A stretch of DNA of 64,000 bases from RPQJ01 sp963732375. Its GTDB lineage: Bacteria > Pseudomonadota > Gammaproteobacteria > Steroidobacterales > Steroidobacteraceae. The notes below the pieces were generated by a model. The model was given only the letters and a program-made list of their open reading frames with translations. It ran no database searches and was not told the origin of the DNA. Positions 8,781 through 17,250 of the stretch are shown here, piece by piece (the first letter of the stretch is position 1; the number at the start of each line of letters is the position of its first letter). The position numbers and the translations under genes were made by a program. The DNA is taken from assembly GCA_963732375.1 (NCBI GenBank), contig CAVSZE010000015.1:434001-498000 (forward strand). The letters are read 5' to 3'.

Positions 8781-10823
8781 ATGGCGCGCACAGTCCGTCT
8801 CAAGGATCACTGGGCCGAGCAGCGCATGTTCGGCCGGCGCGTGATCGCCGCGACCATGGTGATCCTGTTCTGCCTGTCGGCACTGGCCGCCCGGCTGGTC
8901 TACCTGCAGATCCTGAGGTACGACTACTTCAGCGATCTCTCGCAGGGCAATCGCATCCGCATCGATCCCGTGCCGCCGAGCCGCGGCCTGGTGCTGGACC
9001 GCAACGGCGTTCCGCTCGCACTGAACCGACCGTCCTACCAGCTCGAAATCACCCGTGAGCAGACCCCCGACCTCGAAGGGACCGTGTCACGCCTGATCGA
9101 GCTCGGTCTCGTGCCCGCGGAGGAGCGCGACCGCGTGTTGCGAACCATCAAGGCACGCCGCGCGTTCGACTCTGTGCCGGTGCGGCTGCAGTTGAGCGAG
9201 GAGGAACTTGCGCGGTTCGCCGTTCGACGGCAGGACTTCCCCGGCGTCGAGGTCCGTCCGCGCCTGACCCGGTATTACCCGCAGGGCGGCACTGGCGTAC
9301 ACGCGCTCGGCTACGTGGCCGCAATCAGCGAGGCCGACGAGAAGCGGATCGACGTGGCCAACTATGCCGGCACCACGCTGATCGGCAAACTCGGCGTGGA
9401 ACGCGCCTACGAGGACGAGTTGCACGGTGAGACCGGCTACCAGCAGCTGCTGGTGAACGCCCAGGGCCGCCACGTGGAGCGCGTGGGCACCGAGGCCGCG
9501 GACCTGAAGCGGCGAGAGCCGGTGGCCGGCAACGACCTGTACCTTGCGTTGGACGCGCGGGTGCAAAAGGCTGCCGAGGACGCGCTTGCCGGCCAGCGCG
9601 CCGCCGTCGTTGCCATCGACCCGCGCAATGGCGACGTGCTCGCTTTCGTGAGCACGCCGACCTTCGACCCGAACGGCTTCGCGCGCGGGCTCTCTTACGC
9701 GGAATACGCCGCGCTGTCCGAAAGCATCGACGTGCCGCTCTACGACCGGGCACTGCGCGGCGTCTACCCGCCCGGCTCGACCATCAAGCCGCTGGTCGCA
9801 CTCGCCGCGCTCGAATACGGCATCCAGAAGCCCGAAGAGACCGAATTCTGCCGCGGCTATTTCCAGCTGCCCGGCGACAGTCATCGTTATCGCGACTGGA
9901 AAAAGGGCGGACACGGCACGGTGAACATGCATTCGGCGATCGCCCAGTCCTGCGACGTGTATTTTTACGGGCTCGCCCAGCGTCTTGGCATCGATCGCAT
10001 GCACGACTTCCTTGCGAAGTTCGGCCTCGGCGCCGAGACCGGCATCGACATCGGCGGCGAGCGCACGGCGCTGCTGCCCTCGCGCGACTGGAAGAAGAAG
10101 GCCTTCAAGCGCAAGGACATGCAGGTCTGGTTTCCGGGCGAAACGGTCATCGCCGGCATCGGGCAGGGGTACATGCTGGCGACGCCCCTGCAGCTCGCGC
10201 ACGTGGCGGCAACGATCTCCATGCGCGGCAAGCGTTATGCGCCACGGCTCGTGACACGCATCCGCGATGCCCGCACCGGCGAGATAAAGGACCTGCCGCC
10301 GCGCGAGCTGCCGCCAGTCGTGGTGAACGACCCGTCGCACTGGGACGTGATCATCGGCGGCATGGTCGGCGTGACCAACGACTCGAATGGCACGGCGCGC
10401 CGTTTGCAGGTCGGGGCGCCGTACCAGATCGCCGGCAAGTCCGGCACCGCACAGGTGTTCGGCATCAAGCAGGACGCAAAATACAAGGAGTCGGAAGTGT
10501 CCGAACGGTTGCGCGACCACGGCCTGTTCATCGCCTTTGCCCCAGCAGGAGACCCGAGGATCGCCGTAGCCGTGGTGGTCGAGAACGGGCGCAGCGGCAG
10601 CGGCACGGCCGGACCGATCGCCCGCAAGGTGATCGACGCGTACCTGCAGCCCGACTCTGCGGAGCCTGTATCGACTGGCGCTGTCGCATCGCCTGCGACG
10701 GGTACGCCGCCGAACGCAGCCGCTGGCGCTGTCGCACCACGCGCCACCGGCGCGCAGCCAGGCGCAGCCGCTACCGTGCCGCCGCAGCCGGCACCCGCCG
10801 CGGCAGGGGGAATCGAGGAATGA
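8781..10823 (+). CDS. mrdA: Penicillin-binding protein 2 (elongasome transpeptidase)
   Basis: Class B PBP that cross-links peptidoglycan during side-wall growth, partner of RodA. The 680-residue protein has a membrane anchor at about 20-40, a pedestal domain, and the transpeptidase motifs: Ser333-T-I-Lys in 'PPGSTIKPL', Ser390-Cys-Asp and Lys553-Ser-Gly. The last 50 or so residues are Ala/Pro/Gly-rich ('ATGTPPNAAAGAV...'), an extension beyond the enzymatic domain resembling the tail on MreC. An AAGGAC motif lies five bases before the ATG. Confidence 0.96.
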   Translation: MARTVRLKDHWAEQRMFGRRVIAATMVILFCLSALAARLVYLQILRYDYFSDLSQGNRIRIDPVPPSRGLVLDRNGVPLALNRPSYQLEITREQTPDLEGTVSRLIELGLVPAEERDRVLRTIKARRAFDSVPVRLQLSEEELARFAVRRQDFPGVEVRPRLTRYYPQGGTGVHALGYVAAISEADEKRIDVANYAGTTLIGKLGVERAYEDELHGETGYQQLLVNAQGRHVERVGTEAADLKRREPVAGNDLYLALDARVQKAAEDALAGQRAAVVAIDPRNGDVLAFVSTPTFDPNGFARGLSYAEYAALSESIDVPLYDRALRGVYPPGSTIKPLVALAALEYGIQKPEETEFCRGYFQLPGDSHRYRDWKKGGHGTVNMHSAIAQSCDVYFYGLAQRLGIDRMHDFLAKFGLGAETGIDIGGERTALLPSRDWKKKAFKRKDMQVWFPGETVIAGIGQGYMLATPLQLAHVAATISMRGKRYAPRLVTRIRDARTGEIKDLPPRELPPVVVNDPSHWDVIIGGMVGVTNDSNGTARRLQVGAPYQIAGKSGTAQVFGIKQDAKYKESEVSERLRDHGLFIAFAPAGDPRIAVAVVVENGRSGSGTAGPIARKVIDAYLQPDSAEPVSTGAVASPATGTPPNAAAGAVAPRATGAQPGAAATVPPQPAPAAAGGIEE

Positions 10824-11965
10824 GAACAGAGATAGCCGGACCCGGGTACTCGAGCCGCACCCGCAGGACGCTGACGCTCACAGGACGGCTGATGGACGCG
10901 CTGCACCTCGACGGCCCACTGCTGCTTTCGGTGCTTTCGGTCTGCGCAGCAGGGCTCGTCGTCCTCTACAGCGCGGCCGGCGAGGATATCAGCGTGTTCC
11001 TCGCGCAAGCCGCACGAGTGGGACTCGCGCTCGGGGTGATGGTCGCCGTGGCACAGGTGCCACCGCGCCTGATGCGCGTCGGCGCCCCGTGGCTCTACGC
11101 GCTCGGAGTGCTGCTGCTGGTGGCGGTCGCGGTCAAGGGCGACGTGTCCATGGGCGCCCAGCGCTGGCTCAACCTGGGCGTCGTGCGCTTCCAGCCCTCG
11201 GAGATGCTGAAGATCGCAGTTCCGCTCGCCTGCGCCTGGTTCGTGCACGACCGGCCGTTACCGCCGGACCTGCGCTCGCTGCTGGTACTGGGCGCGGCGG
11301 TGCTGGTGCCGACGCTGCTGATCGCGGAACAGCCCGACCTCGGCACGGCGCTGCTGGTCACCGCAGGTGGCGCGATGGTCGTGCTGCTCGCCGGACTGCA
11401 ATTGAGATATATCGTCAGCCTCGGCGCGGCATTCCTGGCGGCAGTGCCCGTGGCATGGCACTTCATGCATGACTACCAGCGCAAGCGCGTGCTGATGTTC
11501 CTGAATCCGCAGGACGATCCGCTGGGTGCCGGATACCACACGATCCAGTCGCAGATTGCGATCGGCTCGGGTGGCCTGTTCGGCAAGGGGTACATGGGCG
11601 GCAGCCAGTCGCAACTCGAGTTCCTGCCTGAACGCTCGACGGACTTCATCTTCGCCGTGATCGGCGAGGAATGGGGACTGGTCGGGCTTGGCGTGCTGAT
11701 GGCCCTCTACATGCTGGTCATCGCGCGCGGGCTCTACATCGCGGTCCAGGCACAGGACACGTTCTCCCGGCTCATGGCTGGCGGGCTGACCCTCACATTC
11801 GCCGTCTACGTGTTCGTCAACAGCGGAATGGTCGCAGGACTCCTGCCGGTAGTTGGTGTCCCGCTGCCGCTGGTGAGCTACGGCGGCACGTCGATGGTGA
11901 CCCTCATGGCAGGCTTCGGTATCCTGATGTCCATCCACTCCCGCCGGAAACTCATCTCGACGTGA
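10820..11965 (+). CDS. rodA: Peptidoglycan glycosyltransferase RodA
   Basis: SEDS-family polymerase that builds glycan strands from lipid II, working with PBP2. The 381-residue protein has about ten membrane segments and the SEDS signatures 'RWLNLGVVRFQPSEMLKI' (about 115-130) and the C-terminal 'GVPLPLVSYGGTSM'. The conserved catalytic Asp of the large periplasmic loop is probably in 'RSTDFIFAVIGEEWG'. It overlaps mrdA by four bases and the following mltB start by four. Confidence 0.96.
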   Translation: MRTEIAGPGYSSRTRRTLTLTGRLMDALHLDGPLLLSVLSVCAAGLVVLYSAAGEDISVFLAQAARVGLALGVMVAVAQVPPRLMRVGAPWLYALGVLLLVAVAVKGDVSMGAQRWLNLGVVRFQPSEMLKIAVPLACAWFVHDRPLPPDLRSLLVLGAAVLVPTLLIAEQPDLGTALLVTAGGAMVVLLAGLQLRYIVSLGAAFLAAVPVAWHFMHDYQRKRVLMFLNPQDDPLGAGYHTIQSQIAIGSGGLFGKGYMGGSQSQLEFLPERSTDFIFAVIGEEWGLVGLGVLMALYMLVIARGLYIAVQAQDTFSRLMAGGLTLTFAVYVFVNSGMVAGLLPVVGVPLPLVSYGGTSMVTLMAGFGILMSIHSRRKLIST

Positions 11966-13041
11966 ATACGCGCCATACGTGGCACATGCGGTCGCGCTTG
12001 CTGCATCTGGTTGCGCCGGTGCTGATCGCCGCACTGGCGGCCGACTCGGCGCGCGCGCTCGACACCAGCCGGGAGGACGTGGCCGGATTCGTCGCCGAGA
12101 TGAGCACCAGGCACGGTTTCGACGCCGTGGCGCTCACGGACCTGCTGTCGAAGACGGAGTCGCGTTCGAGCATCCTGGAGGCGATCGCGAAGCCGGCCGA
12201 GAAGAGGCTTACCTGGCAGGAGTACCGGGCACTTTTCATCACCGAACGGCGCGTTACACAGGGCGTCGAGGTTGCCGGCTCGCAGTCCGCGGCGCTCCAA
12301 CGCGCCGCGGCCGGCGGCGTTCCGGCCCGGTACCTGGTCTCGATCACCGGGATCGAGACGTTCTACGGCCAGATTGCCGGCAAGTACCGGGTGATGGACG
12401 CGCTCGCGACGCTTGGATTCGACTACCCGCCGCGCAGCCGCTTCTTCCGCGAGCAGCTCGAACAGTACCTGCTGATGACCCGCGAGGAGTCGATTGATTC
12501 CCTCGCGCCACTCGGATCGTACGCCGGTGCGATGGGCATCCCGCAGTTCATGCCGGGAAGCTTCAGGTCGTTCGCTGTGGACGGCGACGGCGACGGCCAC
12601 CGCAACCTGTGGAGCAACTGGAGCGACGTGTTCGCCAGCGTGTCGAACTACCTGCTGAAGAATGGCTGGCATCCCGGAGAACCGGTGATGGTGCGCGCCG
12701 ACGTCACCGGCGCCAGGCTCGAAGGACTTTCCGACGACATGCTGGCGCTGTCGGAAACCGTGCGCTCACTGCGAGAGCGCGGCGTGCAATTCGAGACCAC
12801 GCAGCCGCCGGAAGCGCCGGCGGTACTGATACCACTCCCACTCGCCGACGGCGTCGAATATAGGGTCGGTTTCAGCAACTACTACGCGATTACCCGCTAC
12901 AACCGCAGCGCACTCTATGCGAGCGCCGTGAACGACCTCGCCGAGGCCATTGCGGCGGGCGCTGCCGACAAACCCGCAGACGCCGCTTCAAGGCCGGCGC
13001 CAACATCTTCATTCGAATCAATATCAAGTATCCCGAAATGA
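11962..13041 (+). CDS. mltB: Lytic murein transglycosylase B
   Basis: Periplasmic lytic transglycosylase cleaving MurNAc-GlcNAc bonds to 1,6-anhydro ends. From the GTG at 11962 (GTGA overlap with rodA) the product is 359 residues; an ATG at 11986 is an alternative start. An N-terminal signal peptide ends near 'ADSARA-LDTS'. The catalytic glutamate is Glu132 in 'ITGIETFYGQIAGKYRVMDA', and 'GSYAGAMGIPQFMPGSFR' is the MltB/SLT70 family 3 motif. I see no lipobox, so it is probably soluble, like some Pseudomonas homologues. rlpA, which often sits between mltB and dacA, is absent. Confidence 0.93.
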   Translation: MNTRHTWHMRSRLLHLVAPVLIAALAADSARALDTSREDVAGFVAEMSTRHGFDAVALTDLLSKTESRSSILEAIAKPAEKRLTWQEYRALFITERRVTQGVEVAGSQSAALQRAAAGGVPARYLVSITGIETFYGQIAGKYRVMDALATLGFDYPPRSRFFREQLEQYLLMTREESIDSLAPLGSYAGAMGIPQFMPGSFRSFAVDGDGDGHRNLWSNWSDVFASVSNYLLKNGWHPGEPVMVRADVTGARLEGLSDDMLALSETVRSLRERGVQFETTQPPEAPAVLIPLPLADGVEYRVGFSNYYAITRYNRSALYASAVNDLAEAIAAGAADKPADAASRPAPTSSFESISSIPK

Positions 13042-14351
13042 ACCGATCAAACTCGACCGCTGCCTCGCTTCCCGTTTCACTTGCCCTGTCGCTGGCGATC
13101 CTGCTCGCGGGCTGCTCCGGTTCCAAGGACGGGGATGCTGCGCAACCAACTGGTTCCGGTACCACGACGACGGCCACCGCGAGGTCGCCCGGCGACGGCG
13201 TAAACGCCGCCGCTGGTGCGGCCGCACAAGCTGCTGGCCCCGCGACGGCTGCTGGCGCGGCGACCGCCACTGGCCCGGCGACCCCGCTGCCTCCACCGCC
13301 GGAGCTGAAGGCGCGCAGTTTCATCCTGATAGACGGGAACAGCGGCCGCGTGCTCGCAGGGCTGGATCCCGACTCGCGACAGGAGCCGGCCAGCCTCACC
13401 AAGCTGATGACGGCCTATGCCGTGTTCCATGCACTCAGCGAGGGCCGCATCAAGGTCACCGACATGGTCACGATCAGCGAGCACGCCTGGAAGCAGGAAG
13501 GCTCGCGGATGTTCATCGAGGTCGGCAAGCAGGTGTCGGTCGAGAACCTGATCCAGGGCATGATCGTGCAGTCGGGGAATGACGCCACCGTGGCGCTCGC
13601 AGAGCACGTCGCGGGTACCGAACCCACCTTCGTGCAGATGATGAACTCGTACGCGAAGCAACTCGGAATGACGGGCTCGCACTTCACCAATGCAGCAGGC
13701 ATGCCCGACCCGGACCACTACATGACGGCGCGCGACGCCGCCTCTCTGGCGCGGGCCGTGATCAACCAGTACCCGGACTACTACAAGTGGTACTCGCAGA
13801 AGGAGTTCACCTGGAACGGCATCACCCAGCCGAATCGCAATGGCCTGCTCTGGCGCGACCCCACCGTGGACGGCGTGAAGACAGGACACACCGAGTCTGC
13901 CGGCTACTGCCTGATCGCTTCTGCGAAGCGCGACGGGATGCGGCTGGTGTCGGTGGTGCTCGGCACTGATTCAATGAAGGCGCGCGAGGACGCGAGCGCC
14001 GCACTGCTCGGCTACGGCTACAATTTCTACGAGACGAAGCGCGTCTACGGCGCCGGTGAGCCGCTCACGACAGCTCGCGTCTGGAAGGGTGCACAGCCAG
14101 AGGTGGGCCTCGCCCTCCACGACGAGTTGTACGTCACGGGTCAGCGCGGCCACATCGGTAGCGTGCAGGCCGAGTTCGAGGTTCCCGCGCGGCTGGTCGC
14201 CCCGCTCAGCACGACGATCGCAGTGGGCAAGGTCAAGCTGGTGGTCGACGGCCAGCCAGTCGCCACCTACGACATTTACCCCGCACAGGACGTTGCGGCC
14301 GGAGGCTTCTTCCGCCGCGCGACCGACACCGTGCGGCTGTGGTTCAACTGA
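13038..14351 (+). CDS. dacA: D-alanyl-D-alanine carboxypeptidase, predicted lipoprotein
   Basis: Low-molecular-weight PBP (PBP5/6 family) trimming the terminal D-Ala from pentapeptides. The 437-residue protein has Ser119-L-T-Lys122, Ser179-G-Asn181 and Lys281-Thr-Gly. Oddly, the N-terminus ends in a perfect lipobox, 'ILLAGC', with Cys26, followed by a 60-residue Ala/Thr/Pro linker. The family normally has a cleaved signal peptide and a C-terminal amphipathic anchor, and that anchor ('GGFFRRATDTVRLWFN') is also kept here. The ATG overlaps mltB (ATGA). Ser at +2 after the Cys predicts outer-membrane sorting in Lol-using bacteria. Confidence 0.93.
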   Translation: MNRSNSTAASLPVSLALSLAILLAGCSGSKDGDAAQPTGSGTTTTATARSPGDGVNAAAGAAAQAAGPATAAGAATATGPATPLPPPPELKARSFILIDGNSGRVLAGLDPDSRQEPASLTKLMTAYAVFHALSEGRIKVTDMVTISEHAWKQEGSRMFIEVGKQVSVENLIQGMIVQSGNDATVALAEHVAGTEPTFVQMMNSYAKQLGMTGSHFTNAAGMPDPDHYMTARDAASLARAVINQYPDYYKWYSQKEFTWNGITQPNRNGLLWRDPTVDGVKTGHTESAGYCLIASAKRDGMRLVSVVLGTDSMKAREDASAALLGYGYNFYETKRVYGAGEPLTTARVWKGAQPEVGLALHDELYVTGQRGHIGSVQAEFEVPARLVAPLSTTIAVGKVKLVVDGQPVATYDIYPAQDVAAGGFFRRATDTVRLWFN

Positions 14352-14352
14352 C

Positions 14353-15225
14353 GTGGCCACCCCCTACCCAACCTGCTACCTGGACGGCGAATACCTGCCA
14401 CTGTCGGAGGCGCGCATCTCGCCGCTCGACCGTGGGTTCCTGTTTGCGGACGGAGTCTACGAAGTGGTCCCCGTGCACCGCGGCCGGTTGTTCCGGTTGC
14501 GCGAGCACTTGAAGCGGCTCGACGACAGCCTGCGCGGCATCCGGGTCGTGAATCCGCTGGACGAAGCCGGGTGGACGGCGGTGCTTCAGAGGCTGGCCAC
14601 CGAAGCCGCGGCGCCGGAGTTGCTCGTCTACCTCCAGGTGACGCGCGGCACCGAATACGGCCGCAACCACCTGCTCCCAAAGGACGCGAAGCCAACCGTA
14701 TTCGCATTCGCGAGCCCGTATCCCGAGCCGTCTGCCAGCACCCTCGAGCAGGGACTCCGCGCCGTGACGCTGGAAGACATCCGCTGGGACCGATGCGACA
14801 TCAAGTCGATCGCGCTGCTCGGTAACGTGTTGCTCAGGCAGGAAGCGGCCGACCGTGGAGCGGACGAGGCGCTGCTCACACGCGACGGGCTGCTGCTGGA
14901 GGGTTCGTCGAGCAGCGTGTTCCTGTGCGTCGGCGGCACGCTGGTCACGCCGCCCAACAGCCACCGCATCCTGCCCGGCACCTCGCGTGACGCGGTACTG
15001 GAGCTGGCGGCCGGCTGGTTGCCCTGCGAGATCTGCGACGTCGAGGCACGGGACATCGCGAGCTGCGACGAGGTGTGGATCGCATCCGCCGGCCGGGGCG
15101 TGCTGCCGGTGACCTCGGTGAACGGGGAGCCGGTCGGCAGCGGCCGCCCGGGGCCGCAGTGGTCGGCGATGTACGCGCACCTCCAACAGCACCTCGACGA
15201 CCTCGCGTCCACGCCCGCGATCTGA
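14353..15225 (+). CDS. dat: D-amino acid aminotransferase (class IV PLP)
   Basis: PLP enzyme of fold type IV, probably converting D-alanine and 2-oxoglutarate to pyruvate and D-glutamate. The 290-residue protein begins at a GTG one base after the dacA stop. 'PLDRGFLFADGVYEVV' near residue 25-40 and the PLP lysine Lys151 in 'RCDIKSIALLGNVL' match the D-Ala transaminase/branched-chain transaminase family. Choosing between DAT and IlvE relies on context: it sits directly behind a D-Ala-releasing carboxypeptidase, as in other proteobacteria where it is called D-amino acid aminotransferase. Confidence 0.83.
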   Translation: MATPYPTCYLDGEYLPLSEARISPLDRGFLFADGVYEVVPVHRGRLFRLREHLKRLDDSLRGIRVVNPLDEAGWTAVLQRLATEAAAPELLVYLQVTRGTEYGRNHLLPKDAKPTVFAFASPYPEPSASTLEQGLRAVTLEDIRWDRCDIKSIALLGNVLLRQEAADRGADEALLTRDGLLLEGSSSSVFLCVGGTLVTPPNSHRILPGTSRDAVLELAAGWLPCEICDVEARDIASCDEVWIASAGRGVLPVTSVNGEPVGSGRPGPQWSAMYAHLQQHLDDLASTPAI

Positions 15226-15228
15226 GCG

Positions 15229-15492
15229 ATGGCCGAGGACACGCTGCTCGAGTTTCCCTGCGACTTCCCGATCAAGGTGATGGGCGCCGCGACCGATGAA
15301 TTCCGCAGCCTCGTGCTCGGCATCATTACGCGGCACTTCGGCGCGCCGGCCGAGGGCAGCATCGAGGAGCGCCCGAGCAGCGGCGGCAAGTACCTCGGCC
15401 TCACCGTCACGGTGCGCGCCGACAGCAAGGCCCAGATAGACGCCGCCTACCTCGAGCTCACGTCCTGCCGCCAGGTGCTGGTCGCGCTCTGA
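15229..15492 (+). CDS. ybeD: DUF493 family protein YbeD
   Basis: An 87-residue cytosolic protein with a ferredoxin-like (ACT-related) fold in the family; 'LLEFPCDFPIKVMGAA' and the 'ELTSCRQVLVAL' end are recognisable DUF493 signatures. Its function is not firmly known. In most gammaproteobacteria it lies between dacA and lipB in the same orientation; here lipB is turned round and the two genes overlap tail-to-tail by 46 bases. Confidence 0.9.
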   Translation: MAEDTLLEFPCDFPIKVMGAATDEFRSLVLGIITRHFGAPAEGSIEERPSSGGKYLGLTVTVRADSKAQIDAAYLELTSCRQVLVAL

Positions 15493-16130
15493 CCTGCATC
15501 GGGCAGCCCGAGTGACTCGAGCAGGTGCTGCGCCAGCGCGCCCGCGACCAGTCGCAGGTCCGTCGGACCGCCGAGTTCACTCACCTGGGTCATCTGCAGC
15601 CCCGCGTAGCCGCAGGGATTGATGCGGTGGAACGGCTCGAGGTCCATCGCGACGTTCAGCGCAAGCCCGTGGTACGACCGCGAGTGGCGGATGCGCAGCC
15701 CCACGCTCGCAATCTTGCGGCCGGACACGTAGACACCCGGTGCGTCGCGACGCCCGATGGCCTCGATTCCCCAGTCGGCCAGCGTCGAGATGATCGCGCG
15801 CTCTATGCCCTCGACCAGCGCGCGGACGCCCAGCCCGGCCCGCTCGAGGTCCACCAGCGGATACACGACGAGCTGGCCCGGGCCGTGGTAGGTCACCTGC
15901 CCACCCCGGTCGATCTGCACCACCGGGATATCGCCGGTCGCGAGCAGGTGCTCGGGCCGCGAGTTCATCCCCAGCGTGAAGACCGGCGGATGTTCGAGGA
16001 ACCAGAATTCATCCGGGGAATCCGCTCCACGCGAATCCACCTGCCGCTGCATCGCACGCCATATGGGCTCGTACTCTACGAGTCCCAGCCAGCGAAGGAC
16101 GGGCAAGGGCATCTCTTGTGCGGCCGGCAT
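15447..16130 (-). CDS. lipB: Lipoyl(octanoyl) transferase
   Basis: Transfers octanoate from acyl carrier protein to lipoyl domains, the first step of lipoate synthesis; GcvH in this window is one likely acceptor. The 227-residue product has the catalytic Lys139 in 'GRKIASVGLRI' and the nucleophile Cys173 in 'RINPCGYAGL', plus 'GGQVTYHGPGQLV'. The start MPAAQEMPLPVL at 16130 gives standard length; upstream in-frame ATGs would run into lipA. The 3' end overlaps the 3' end of ybeD by 46 bases on the other strand. Confidence 0.94.
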   Translation of the reverse strand: MPAAQEMPLPVLRWLGLVEYEPIWRAMQRQVDSRGADSPDEFWFLEHPPVFTLGMNSRPEHLLATGDIPVVQIDRGGQVTYHGPGQLVVYPLVDLERAGLGVRALVEGIERAIISTLADWGIEAIGRRDAPGVYVSGRKIASVGLRIRHSRSYHGLALNVAMDLEPFHRINPCGYAGLQMTQVSELGGPTDLRLVAGALAQHLLESLGLPDAGQSATSTWRQDVSSR

Positions 16131-16180
16131 GGGATTTGCGCGGGCGGCGGGGCCAGTCGGGGAATCGAGGCGCGACGCGC

Positions 16181-17212
16181 TCAGCGCCGCGCGACGCCGC
16201 CCTCGCCCAGTCCCGCGTTGTTGCGCGCCAGCGCCTGTTCGGCGCGATAGCTCGAGCGCACCAGCGGCCCCGCGACGCACTCGACGAAACCCCGTGCGAG
16301 TGCCTGGGCGCGGTATGCCTCGAACTCTGCCGGCGTGACGAAGCGCTCCACCGTGAGGTGATTCACCGTGGGCCGCAGGTACTGGCCGAGCGTGAGTATG
16401 TCGACGCCCGCGCGGCGCAGGTCGTCCATTGTCTGGAGCACTTCGGCATCCGTTTCACCGAGTCCCAGCATCAAGCTGGTCTTCACCAGCACCGACGGTC
16501 GGTGCCGCTTCGCATGCGCGAGCACCGCCAGCGTCTGCTCATACGATGCGCGTGGATCACGCACCGGGTGCGTGAGCCTGCGCACCGTCTCGACGTTCTG
16601 CGCGAACACCTCGAGACCGCTGTCGACGACGGTCTCGACGTCAGCAAGCACGCCCTGGAAATCCGGCGTGAGCGCCTCGACGGCGGTGCCTGGATTCGCG
16701 CGCTTGATCGCGCGAACGCAGGCCGCGAAATGGGCCGCGCCGCCGTCCTCGAGGTCGTCACGATTGACCGACGTGAGCACCACGTACTTGAGGCCCATGA
16801 GCTGAACACTGCGCGCGGCATTCTCGGGCTCCCGGGCGTCCAGCCAGCCCCGGGGATTGCCGGTATCCACCGCGCAGAAGCGGCAGGCGCGCGTGCACAC
16901 TTCGCCCATCAGCATCAGCGTGGCCGTGCCGGCATTCCAGCACTCGCCGATGTTCGGGCACTTGGCTTCTTCGCAGACCGTCGCGAGCCGGTGCTCGCGC
17001 ACCGTGCGGCGCACGCCGTCGAAGCCCTCGCCGCCCGGCATCGGCGCGCGCAGCCACGACGGCTTGCGGCCGGCTGGCAACAGCGCCGGCGCGCCACCGG
17101 ACTTGATGCCGTCCTTGATCGCGGTCGTGCCCTGCCCGGTCACGTACTTCTCGCCGCTGCGGGCGGACGCGGTGACGACAGGAATGCCCTTCAGGGTGCT
17201 CATGCGCGCCAT
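16181..17212 (-). CDS. lipA: Lipoyl synthase
   Basis: Radical-SAM enzyme inserting two sulfurs into protein-bound octanoyl groups. The 343-residue product carries the auxiliary cluster motif C-x4-C-x5-C ('CEEAKCPNIGEC'), the radical-SAM motif C-x3-C-x2-C ('CTRACRFC') and the C-terminal 'RSSYRAEQ', whose serine ligates the auxiliary cluster. ATG codons at 17212 (MARM) and 17203 (MSTLKG) are both possible starts and neither has a clear Shine-Dalgarno. Lies 38 bases after murU and 50 before lipB in one minus-strand unit. Confidence 0.95.
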   Translation of the reverse strand: MARMSTLKGIPVVTASARSGEKYVTGQGTTAIKDGIKSGGAPALLPAGRKPSWLRAPMPGGEGFDGVRRTVREHRLATVCEEAKCPNIGECWNAGTATLMLMGEVCTRACRFCAVDTGNPRGWLDAREPENAARSVQLMGLKYVVLTSVNRDDLEDGGAAHFAACVRAIKRANPGTAVEALTPDFQGVLADVETVVDSGLEVFAQNVETVRRLTHPVRDPRASYEQTLAVLAHAKRHRPSVLVKTSLMLGLGETDAEVLQTMDDLRRAGVDILTLGQYLRPTVNHLTVERFVTPAEFEAYRAQALARGFVECVAGPLVRSSYRAEQALARNNAGLGEGGVARR

Positions 17213-17250
17213 TCTAGTCGCTGGCGCGAGGGGCAGGCGAACAAGACCGT

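Noticed and set aside
9087..10520. Long open frame of 477 codons on the minus strand opposite mrdA
   Set aside because: It is antisense to a fully supported PBP2 gene. The translation is rich in Arg, His, Val and Ala, with no family signature, as expected for the mirror frame of GC-rich coding DNA.
16131..16280. N-terminal extension of lipB to 16280
   Set aside because: It would overlap lipA by 100 bases and add an Arg/Ala-rich stretch with no counterpart in LipB. The start at 16130 gives normal length.
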